Origin: Perilla frutescens
Taxonomy: Eukaryota; Streptophyta; Magnoliopsida; Lamiales; Lamiaceae
Direction of reading: 5' to 3'
NCBI GenBank assembly: GCA_026008535.1
Contig: BRKX01000018.1
Location: 47,795,588-47,859,587 of the forward strand
Length of the DNA stretch: 64,000 bases
The notes beneath the pieces are model-generated. The model was not told where the DNA came from and searched no databases. It saw only the letters and a list, made by a program, of their open reading frames with translations. Made by a program: the position numbers and the translations under genes. Below are positions 32,740-42,508 of the stretch, one piece after another; the first letter of the stretch is position 1, and the number at the start of each line of letters is the position of its first letter.

Positions 32740-35582
32740 TGTAGCGCCCCGATCCCGAAAAATCGTGAAAATGGACGCCACGGGGGTGAGAATTAAGAAG
32801 CGGGAAAGAAATGGGGTAATTAAATTAATGACGGGGTGTAAATCCAAAAGGATTAATGTTTGGAATAAAATTTAACAACCGAGTATGCCAAAGATAGGTT
32901 ATGCCTTCCGAAAAATTAGACATCATAACCTCTGTAACTAGAGCGAATCCCCGTTTATAACGGCTTATAAGAGAAGAATGGAAGTTGTAACAATTAAATA
33001 AGCCCTTTCATAGGCCAAACGGAAACAAATAACCAGATACCAACAATTAATAGACCCATTCATAGGTCGACAAAAGAAACAGACACCAATATGCTGAACA
33101 AATGAAGCCCTTCCATAGGCCAAAATGAATGATCAAATAGACATAACGAAAGACGGGCATCCTCCTCTTGGAATAATTATGTAGCTAAGCATATGATACA
33201 TGTTAACTAGGAAGTCAACAAATGTTCAGAATCAGAGAAGCAGAATCATATCAACAAAATACCAAGATCAGAGTTCTTAACATTTAGCAAAAGAATACCA
33301 TAAGTGCGAAAGCTCAATTCTTAACAGAATACCAATAAAAAGGGACAACGGAAAAATATGTAAATCATAATAGCCCATATCTCAGCCTCGTCACCTCCAC
33401 GCTCCAGCCTACTGACCTGAAAATGTTTGAAAAGATTTGGGCTGAGTACTAATGCACTAAGTGGGCAAGTTCTCACAATTTAAGTTATGCAAATCATTTT
33501 GTTAAAGTAATCTATCTGTGTTCATGCAGGTAGTGAAGCTTAGCAGGTTTAAAAGTTGGAAGCAACCTAAGTTCACCAAAACATTTTATTGTGAAGCGCT
33601 TAAGAGTATAACCCGTCACTGCCCGCAACCCAAACTACATCACCAGTGCATAACGTTGAGTATGGCCACAGTATACCCAAAGAGTATAACCAATAAGTGT
33701 TTCATTTTAGTCTCACCGACAAGGAGTAGGGTAGGACAAATAATGCATGCATACTGTAGCTACTCACATTGACACAATGCTGGTTTATGAGACTCCGACA
33801 ACATAAAGTAGCATGTAAATATTTAACACAGACAGTCACATATGCAATTTTAACAAAAGCAGAGAGCTTAATAACTCGAAAGATACAATTTGCAAAGATA
33901 TAGTATAGTATAACCCACCTTTCTCGGGATTCTGAAAAGCTAACTTCTGAAGAATCAACCCTAATACTCTTTCTCTAGCTCAGCTGGTACTACAGAAGGT
34001 AAACTTCAACTCAGGATAATCGCTATATTTTCGGGAATTAATCTACTATAAACGAAACTATTATTAATTCAATTGTATTCTAAAATAGATTGCGCGACTC
34101 TAGAGACCTTGAATAATTTCAACGAAGAAGGAAATAAATTCCAAAACGTTATTCCTACTTTACTGGGATCAACTGATTTGACAGATGTCTCTTTCCAAAA
34201 CTTGTCATTTATCCAAATTTTATTAGATCTACACCACAACACTTTTTAACCGCTCGGAAATTACGAAAATATTCAAGGATGATACTATATATGCCAAAAC
34301 TAAAGAATGAGAATTTTAGAATTTTTCGATAATACATGCTCCCGGTATAAAAATAACTGTCTACTTTAAATAATTAAAATTATTCGAAACTCGCAACGAG
34401 ATCGCGAAACTTGGCAGACTTATAGGAAATAATATTTGGAGCAACTTTCGAGAAGAAACATTTTCGATTTGACGACCCAAAATGGGTGAAATGGGAGTTT
34501 CAGTAATAATATTCACAGATTTTAGCTGAAAATGTAGATCGAGCTCGATACTCGTTGGATTTTCACTCAAAAGTACAATTTTTGATATTGCAGAAAATAA
34601 GAAATTTAATGGTGTAATCAGATCAAAGATCGGACGGCTAGAACATAAATTCGAACTGGGCAGATTTATAATATAATACTCGGATCCAGATTTCAAACGA
34701 CGAGAAATCAAAAATCTATTCTCGTTAACTACAAGATCCAAATGACAAAGTCTATTTATAAAAAGAAGATTTCTAATACGACTATCCAGGAAGAGTAGAT
34801 CTGAGATTTACATAAAATGAAAATGGGGAAAAATACCGAAAACTCACAACATCAAAAATCAGAATCGGTAGAATTAAAGATAATCGAAATATAAACATAT
34901 TTAGAACTTGAAATTTCTAAATTCATCGGCCCGAATGACCAAAATCGGAGAAAGTACCTTCTTCGAGGAATTGGCGGCGGTCACGATGATTTTCCATCGT
35001 GATCATCCTTCGTGTCATCATTTCAATCATGTATTTGTGATCTACGCGTTGACACCTTCAAAATGACTATTTCAGAATTGAAATAGGAAACTAGAGTCGT
35101 ACATTCTCTGGAAGCTGCTCGGCATTTCGATTTTGAAAATGAATGAAAAATGAAACCTTAAGCTCCTATTTATAGAGGAAAAATAAATAGGATAATAACG
35201 AATAAAAGAAAGATGATAATAATGGAAAAAGAATAGGATAATTACGAATAAGATAATCTTTTGAAAAAAAAAATGGATAATGACGGATGTGCCTTTTTCT
35301 ATTAAATTTATTATTTTCCAACTTAAAGTTGTGCCAAGAGTTCATTTGAACTCAAAATTTGAAATTTCAAAGTTTGGCATGATTCTTGAAACATTTTCTA
35401 TCAACCCGAGAAAAATATCATAACATATTTTTAAGGTAATTTTTGACCAAATTAGATTTAATAGATTTCCCTGGCTGCTATTTTCCTTTATTTGAGTCCT
35501 TCAAGGACCCAGCTCATTTTCTAACTTACCAGAGAGTAACATAAGTTGAATAAAATCTTCTAAAATATTTCGGGGTATTACA
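32740..35582 (-). repeat. second solo gypsy LTR nested in the first
   Basis: It starts TGTAGCGCCCCGATCCCG and ends CGGGGTATTACA, about 2843 bp. Most of it matches the LTRs of the element at 42509-63871 (GGGGTAATTAAATTAATGACGG, CGAGTATGCCAAAGATAGG, AGATTGCGCGACTCTAGAGA blocks), though it lacks their GC-rich alanine-codon island. The flanks aatag (32735-32739) and agtag (35583-35587) agree at four of five bases. No internal region is present. Confidence 0.8.
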
Positions 35583-36140
35583 AGTAGTGTATATTTCCTT
35601 GCAACCAATTGCTATTATTGACACTCAAGCCACGTGCCACTTACATAGGAGTACAATTAGTGACTTTGTTTAGCTATTATAAAAAAAATTAGGATAAATT
35701 ATATAATAATATTTAATTTAGATAAACATTCAATTAAATATAATATAGTTAGATAGGATTTCATCATAATAATGAATAATAGGATAATCATTAAATAAAA
35801 TTATATTTTTTTCAGATAATTATTAGGGCTTGGATATATATTCTCTAAACACATGATTTTTTTGAATACCCGAAGTGATAATAATAATTTTTTTTAAACT
35901 ACACTGAAGTCCCACTATAAAAATCATAATAATTTTCCGGGGTATCGCTAGCCTATCCAATGACACATTTTACCTAAAATAAAATTTTGAAGGGTCTATT
36001 TTCTTCCCTAACTTACCCTTAAGACAATTGTAGGCTATTTTTTTAATACTAAAAAGTTTTGAATATTTCACTTATTGTAACTATTAGATGTATATTCCTA
36101 ATAAAATTTAGATAATTAAATTTTGAGGTATTACAGGTAT

Positions 36141-36538
36141 TGTTTGTTTGCTCTATTTGTGATTGTTTTCTTCATGTTGCACTATTTATATTTCATTTTC
36201 TTTATTTTTTTTTTACTATTCAATTATATGGGATACAATAGCCAAAGTTTTTACAATGCATGGTTCACAAAAGCTGTCTACTGCCTTAAGTTTTTAACCT
36301 AATTTGATATAAATTAATTAGAATCATAATAAAATTATAATATTTATTATTCTCATAGATTAATTAGGAATATAATAATAATTTATTAGATTATGTAGAT
36401 TAATAAGAATTTTAATAGTATTATAATAATATATATTAGGTAATTACATTATTGCCCTTAAATAAAATAAAAAATAGGGATATAATAGGTAAACCCAATA
36501 TTGTAACATAAGCCACTTTCTATATTAGTAAGTATAGA
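36141..36538 (-). other. Helitron 2 5' arm
   Basis: AT-rich sequence ending in the Helitron 5' terminus. It carries a diverged copy (36253-36303) of the 50 bases that precede the solo LTR, so that block was duplicated within the Helitron before the LTR arrived. Confidence 0.55.
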
Positions 36539-38161
36539 TATATGCACAACATATTTGTAAGATGTAAGCCACAAACTTTACTTTCCTGCAGAAAATTGTA
36601 GCATTTTGGTATGAAAGGGCTCATGCTCATGGAATCGAGAGACATTATTTCCATCTTCAAATTCATTATCCCTGCATCGAAATCATTACATTTGTAGATC
36701 AATTTTACGTTCTAGGTTCAAAATTTACAATATCTTTTGGAAGAACTACTGAAAAAACGCTCTTAAGGAATGCTCATCTTTAGATACGGCCAAATTATAC
36801 GATAGGCACGCTGCAGCTTGCAGCTTCTCAAGAGAACTGATTGTATGCATTCGATTTAAATGTTTTTCCTGATCTTTTGGAGCCTCCCAGAAATTGGATT
36901 TTGAACTAGTTCTCTAGCAGATGGTCTTCTAACAGGATCAGCATCCATCATGGCCTGAAAATTGCAATGAAACAACTCGTATCAAATTGAAGCATTCATT
37001 CTTTTCTGACCGTTATTTTTTCCCTCTTCCTGCGATTCTATTCCTCAATTTCTTCCTTCATTTTCGGCACTTTATTTTTTTCGATTCAATTCATTCTCTT
37101 TATTCAAATTTTCACTTATAAGATTTTCATCAGAATTTCTGATTTCATACCCGATGAAGTTCTGCACATCGACAAAAAAATTCGTTATGCTAGATCAATG
37201 GTATCTTTTGTATGTATGCTTTGTTTTGTTCAATGTAAGCCAGTTTTATGGATATATTGTGCTGCTGTTGTTTGCGTGTGACGTAATCCCATCCCATATG
37301 ATGATGTAGTGGAAATCTTGAATGGATTTGAAAGAGCATGTTCTCTTTTAATTTGGTTAAATTTGAGCATTTATTAATTTGGTCACTTAATTATCTATTA
37401 TACGTATAGTTCGTTACTTTATTTAATTGATATTATTTTTGAATAGATTTTTTTTGAGGGAATTATTTTTCAATATGTTATTGTGTTCGTGACTATCACA
37501 CATAGTAAAAACAGAAAAATGAAAAAAAATGAAAAGTTGGTCCCCACACATATGTGATTGAAATGGATAATTGATGAAAATGCCCCACATATATTTGTCC
37601 AATTGTCTGCATAGCTTTTGATCAAAATCAATAATTGGTCTACTTTTAGATATTTATTTATGCCCAACATTTTGAGCCACAAACTTTTTTTTTCCTGCAG
37701 AACATATTATTGTGATATTGCTAATTTAGTTCATCAGAGTATTCCATTTGAGATCAGATCAGGCAACTCTCCTTCGATCTAAGCTGCCATTTGAATAAAG
37801 GTACACACATTTCTCTTAAATCTCTGCAGCTAATGTTTGATAAATTTAAATACCGAAACTTCCTATATCTAACATATATATCATCAGATCATAAACTTAA
37901 TTAGCTGAAATTAAAACCTCATTTTACAATTAATTTGAATTTTTGTGAAGAAGAGAATTCGATATATACCAAAACAATATTCAACTTAATTAATTGGTAT
38001 ATATGTGTAAAATTAATTGGGGGTTTTATTTATTATTTGCAAAGTAGAAGTTAATTACATCTACAACCCCATCCCTGTAATTTATTACAATTAAAACGTA
38101 ATCAAAATCTCATTTTTTACTCCCTAAAAAAAATCCAAATTTTACACCTAAAGATTATAAC
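36539..38161. other. host sequence with a duplicated block
   Basis: Besides the kinase exon it holds, at about 37500-37705 and 37880-37940, a diverged copy of the sequence that flanks Helitron 2. Landmarks are AATTGGTC-TACTTTTAGATATTTA, AGCCACAAACTTT and TTTCCTGCAG. No other gene is recognised. The bases ataac before the copia LTR would be its target duplication. Confidence 0.6.
36856..36954 (-). pseudogene. last exon of a WEE1-like protein kinase (gene fragment)
   Basis: On the minus strand a splice acceptor (TTGCAATTTTCAG) is followed by 32 codons and TAA. The peptide MMDADPVRRPSARELVQNP is the end of a protein kinase fold (DP-x-RRPSA-x-EL), and its wording is closest to the C-terminus of plant WEE1, which phosphorylates cyclin-dependent kinases in the nucleus. 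No upstream kinase exons were recognised between here and the copia element at 38162, so this is most likely a captured or rearranged fragment. Other kinases share the RRPSA motif, so the family call is moderate. Confidence 0.6.
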
Positions 38162-38405
38162 TGTTGAAGTTGGGTTATTAATTGTGTTTCTATTCTCCAC
38201 AGCTACTTGCATGGAATAGCAGCCACAGCCGCAGCCACCTTATAACCTCACATGCATTCACACCAGTCACTTGCATGGAATAGCAGTTGATCAATTGAGC
38301 ATTTCCACGTGGCATACATCTGCATGCATGGGAGTCAGGACCACTATACATACACAATCGTAGCCGTTGATTACCAGTTGAATTGGATCGACCTTGACAG
38401 CCGTC
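38162..38405 (+). repeat. copia 5' LTR, truncated at its 3' side
   Basis: It starts TGTTGAAGTTGGGTTATT and matches the 3' LTR for about 244 bases through TTGACAGCCGTC. The copy at the right end of the window continues with GATCTTATTACTTC, whereas here the sequence switches straight into gag. A deletion thus removed the rest of the LTR, the primer binding site and the start of gag. Confidence 0.88.
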
Positions 38406-41400
38406 TATGGGATGATTTGTCTTTGCTGAAAAATTCTAGAGCGTGTACATGTGAAGCTGCACTTGATAATATGAAAGATACTGAGGAAGAGAAAATGATG
38501 CAATTTTTGATGGGATTGAATGAGTGTTATGAGAATATCAGGCAGCAAATATTGATACTGGAGCCATTGCCAACAATAAGTCAGGCGTATGCAATGGTTC
38601 TTCAAGTGGAAGAACAGGCTAATGTGTCTCTGCAGTTCACAAAATTCACTGAACAAAGTGCTCTTTACTCAAATAATCAAAGGAATAGTTTGAAAGGGGA
38701 TAAATTTAAAAGGAGATTGACCAAGGAAGGGAAATCTAAGCTCAAATGTGATCACTGCGGGGACACTGGACATGTGAAGGCTGACTGCTTTGAACTAATT
38801 GGAGTTCATGAATGGTATCACAAGTTTAAGGCAGATAAGGGAAAAAACCGAGCTCACTGTGTATTAGATCAAAGTCATGGGTTCTCAAGCACTCCTGATA
38901 CTCCAATTCCATCTACCAAAATCACTGAGATTGATTCTTTTGGTGATGTTGGGAAACTTATACAGAGTGAGATTACTAAGCATTTTCAAGCTTACTTAAG
39001 GAAAGGGACAGGAGGAGACAAGGATCTTAACAATGTAAGCCTAGCTGAAATAGACCTAGGTTCTTCATCTTAAGAGCTGTCTGGGCATTATGCTTTTGGA
39101 GTGACTGACAATTTGAAGAGAAAAGAGTGGATTGTTGACTCGGGAGCCAGTACACATATGTGCTGTCACCTGGGATTACTGACTAATCTCAAGAAGCTGA
39201 AGCAGCAAACACCATTGCAGATTTATCTACCAGATGGGAGTAGCCTATGGGCCTTTCTTACAGGGAGAGCCAGAATCAATGAACATATACATTTGGACAA
39301 TGTGCTTTTTGCACCTGAATTCACACACAACTTGTTGTCAGTAGGACAACTTGCAAAGGATTTAAATGTGAAGATACAATTTCTGTCAATCCAGCAGAAG
39401 GACAATGATCAAGTCTTGGGTATTTGCAAGCTGAAGGGTTCTTTATATGTATTCCCACATGAATCTTCAGTTCAGTTAGCTGCTCTTATCACACCTCATG
39501 CTGCTAATATCCTGGAAATTCATAAATTGCTTGGTCACCCTTCACATACAACTCTGAAGCACCTATTCTCTCATAAAAGGTTTAGAGATGAAGATTTGGA
39601 AGCTTTGTAGTCTTATAGAGTCTGCCATAAATCTAAGCAACAAAGGAATCCTTTTCCTTTGCTGGAGAGAAGAGATCAGAATTTATTTGGTTTAGTGCAC
39701 ATGGATGTGTGGGGACCTTACATGGAACTTAATGTGTCTAATACTTTATTCTTCCTCACCATAGTGGAAGACCATAGCAGGGCAACTTGGACCTACTTAT
39801 TCAAACAGAAATCACAGGTATGGAATGTGGTGAAGAATTTTCTACAGATGGTGAATACACAATTTCACACTTCTGTTCACATTATTAGAACAGATAATGA
39901 GACTGAATTCTTGAATTCACACTTTGCACAACTACTTGCTGACAATGGGATTGTGCACCAGAGAACATGCCCTTATTCTCCTCAACAGAATGGGACTGTT
40001 GAGAGGAAGCATAGACATCTCTTGGAAGTTGCCAGGGCCCTGATGTTTGAAAGTAATTTACCATCAATGTTTTGGAGTTATTCTATATTGCATGCTATCT
40101 GGATTATTAATAGGTTACCTAGCAGGGTGCTGAAATGGAAATCACCCTATGAGATCTTATTTGGTCATCCACCTAGTCTTACATTTGTTCAACCTTTTGG
40201 ATGTTTGGCTTTTAAAGCTAATGTCTTACCTCACAAGACAAAATTTGATTCCAGAAGCTCAGAATGCATATTTTTTGGCCTTGCTCCTCATCAAAAGGGT
40301 TATCTGCTTTATGATGTAGACACTCATTGTGTTACAGTTGGCAGAGATGTTCATTTCTCTCCTACCACTTTTCCTTTGCCAGCTTCTACCCAACCTAATC
40401 TTCCATTCACTTCTTTTGATCCAGTGCTTGATCCTGTCAACATAACAGACTCCACTCTTATTTCTAATCCTTCTCTCACTACTAGTTCAGTCCCTACACC
40501 TACTCCTATTTATCAAATACCTACTGATTGCATATTTCCTTCTACAGAAGGACACAGTTCTGCAGAAGATGAAGCTGATCAGTCTCAGCTGGAGACTGAT
40601 GCTCCTGAATCTCTACCTCTACAAGAGCTAAGGAAGAGCACTAGAGTAAGGAAATTATCTTCCTACCTACAAGACTATGAGTGCAATCATACTGTTTAGA
40701 AGCTCAAGTCTGCTCCACATACCTTTCCTTATTACATCTCTAAAGATTTGAATTCTACTTACACTGCTTTTCTGATGAGTGTCCAATCTTTAAAGGAACC
40801 AAGTTCCTACAAAGAGGCTTGTCAGTACCAAGAGTGGCAGGAGGCCATGAATAAAGAACTTGTAGCTCTGGAAGAAAATCAAACATGGATATTGTTCCTC
40901 TCCCACAAGAAAAGCATGTTATTGGCTCAAAATGGGTCTACAAGGTTAAGTTGAAGTCAGATGGTACTGTAGAAAGATTCAAGGCACGATTGGTTGCTAA
41001 AGGTTACAATCAAGAATATGGGATAGATTACAATGAGGTTTTCTCACATGTTGCCAAATGGGTGACTGTGAGATTATTCTTTGCATTAGCAGCCCAATAT
41101 TCTTGGTTTGTTCATCAAGTTGATGTCAATAATACCTTTTTACATGGTACATTAACTGATTAAATTTATATGGCTATACCTCAGGGATATGCCAAGGGTA
41201 GCCAAGGAGAAGTATGTAAGCTGAAGAAAAGTCTCTATGGTCTCAAGCAAGCTTCAAGAGAATGGAACCAAGAATTTTGTAAGCTTCTTTTCTCCCTTGG
41301 GTTTGAGCAATCTGAGTATGACAACTGCTTATTCACAAAGGGTTCTGGTTCTGTGTTTGCTGCTCTCCTAGTGTATGTTGATGATATTCTGTTACTTTCA

Positions 41401-42320
41401 CCTTCCCTTAGTCTCATTTCTGATATCAAATGTTCTCTGCATCATGCTTTCACCATTAAGGACTTGGGAGAGGCCTCCTATTTCTTAGGCATGGAAATTG
41501 GGAGATCCAATTCAGGGATTTACTTATCACAGAGAAAATATATTCTTGATCTCTTCTCTCCGCTGGGATGTTAGATTGTAAGCCCACTTCTACTCCTCTC
41601 CAGCTGGTCTTACTCTTTCTAGTCAAAAGGGAGATCCTCTACCTCAGCCTGAGTCCTACAGGAAGCTTGTTGGGAAGTTGCTATACCTTAATCTTACCAG
41701 ACCAGACCTTTCATTTGCTGTTCAACAACTAAGTCAATTTGTTAGTTATCCCACTAAATCTCATTGGGAAGCAGCAGTTCATGTTCTCAGATATCTAAAA
41801 GGTTCTCCTTCTCTTGGTTTGGTCTATAAACCTTTTCCTTCCTTCATGCTTCAGTCCTTCTGTGATGCTGACTGGGGCACATGTTTTGACTCCAGAAAAT
41901 CTATCTCCGGCTATTATGTTTCTATTAGTCAGTGTCTTGTCTCCTAGAGATGCAAGAAATAGTCTACTGTCTCTCTTTCATCTACGGAGGCTGAATATAG
42001 GTGTCTTAGTTTCACTGTTCAGGAGCTCTTATGGCTTTCCTATGTGCTTCATGATCTCCAAGTTGTTGTCCCTCTCCCTCTTCCTCTCTACTGTGATAAT
42101 AAGGCTGCTATACAAATCACCAAAAATCAGGTGTTCCATGAACGAACAAACCATTTGGATATTGATTGTCATTTTGGACACATTCATTACAAATGAGGAT
42201 TTGTACAACCTGTTTATGTTCCTTCTCAGTCACAACTTGCAGACATCTTCACCAAGTCTCTTGGTGGTCCTCAATTTAAGCTCCTTTTGTCCAAACTTTG
42301 TCTTGGCGATCTTCACCAGT
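38406..42320 (+). pseudogene. copia gag-pol, degenerate
   Basis: It opens in mid-gag (LWDDLSLL), with a CCHC zinc knuckle at 38747-38788 (CDHCGDTGHVKADC), then protease (VDSGASTH near 39130), integrase (HMDVWGPY, RTDNETEF, YSPQQNGTVERKHRH), RT (GSKWVYKVK, YGLKQASREW, YVDDILLL near 41370) and RNase H (CDADWGTCFDSRKSISGYY, SLSSTEAEYR, DNKAAIQITKNQVFHERTNH). Stops lie at 39071, 39608, 40697, 41161, 41945 and 42194; frameshifts lie near 40890 and 41570-41640. The integrase motif has NETEF where NGTEF is usual. The catalytic RT box is intact, but no full protein can be made. Confidence 0.9.
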
Positions 42321-42326
42321 CTGCGT

Positions 42327-42337
42327 CTGACGGGGGG
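42327..42337 (+). other. copia polypurine tract
   Basis: The run gacgggggg ends immediately before TGTTGAAG of the 3' LTR. Confidence 0.85.
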
Positions 42338-42508
42338 TGTTGAAGTTGGGTTATTAATTGTGTTTCTATTCTCCACAGCTACTTGCATGGAATAGCAGCC
42401 ACAGCCGCAGCCACCTTATAACCTCACATGCATTCACACCAGTCACTTGCATGGAATAGTAGTTGATCGCTTGAGCATTTCCACGTAGCATACATCTGCA
42501 TGCATGAG
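42338..42508 (+). repeat. copia 3' LTR, left part
   Basis: It matches 38162 onward almost base for base and stops at GCATGCATGAG, where the gypsy-type LTR begins. The remaining part is at the right end of the window. Confidence 0.9.

Larger units (their letters stand above)
30850..36135 (-). repeat. solo gypsy LTR (split by another LTR), TSD GGTAT
   Basis: It starts TGTAGCGCCCCGGTCCCG and ends GAGGTATTACA, like the LTRs of the complete gypsy element. The flanks are ggtat at 30845-30849 and at 36136-36140. Without the nested LTR it measures about 2.44 kb, one LTR length, and has no PBS, internal region or second LTR. It is therefore a solo LTR left by recombination between LTRs. The conserved hairpin is at 31188-31207. 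Confidence 0.88.
27095..36538 (-). mobile_element. non-autonomous Helitron 2, interrupted by solo LTRs
   Basis: The minus-strand 5' end reads TCTATACTTACTAATATAG at 36538. The 3' end reads ACGTGC-AAC-GCACGT, 8 bases, then CTAG at 27098-27095. The host bases A and T flank it as expected. Joining its two flanks recreates a sequence that is also present, uninterrupted, near 37625-37700, which places both borders to within a few bases. Without the nested LTRs about 4.2 kb remains, AT-rich and without Rep/helicase coding. Confidence 0.75.

Noticed and set aside
33518..33772. 84-codon plus-strand ORF (QVVKLSRFKSWKQPKFTK type), repeated at 43293-43547 and 49156-49407
   Set aside because: It is antisense within LTRs of one subfamily; the related LTRs at 14344 and 22950 have a stop in it, and the similarity only reflects LTR homology.
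37700..37880. Possible second kinase exon on the minus strand (EGELPDL-type wording)
   Set aside because: The reading is short, contains a stop and has no convincing splice sites; too weak to annotate.
38405..39073. Treating the first 30 codons of the copia ORF as part of Gag
   Set aside because: They are LTR sequence fused to mid-gag by a deletion; the same bases recur at 63877-63949 in the other LTR.
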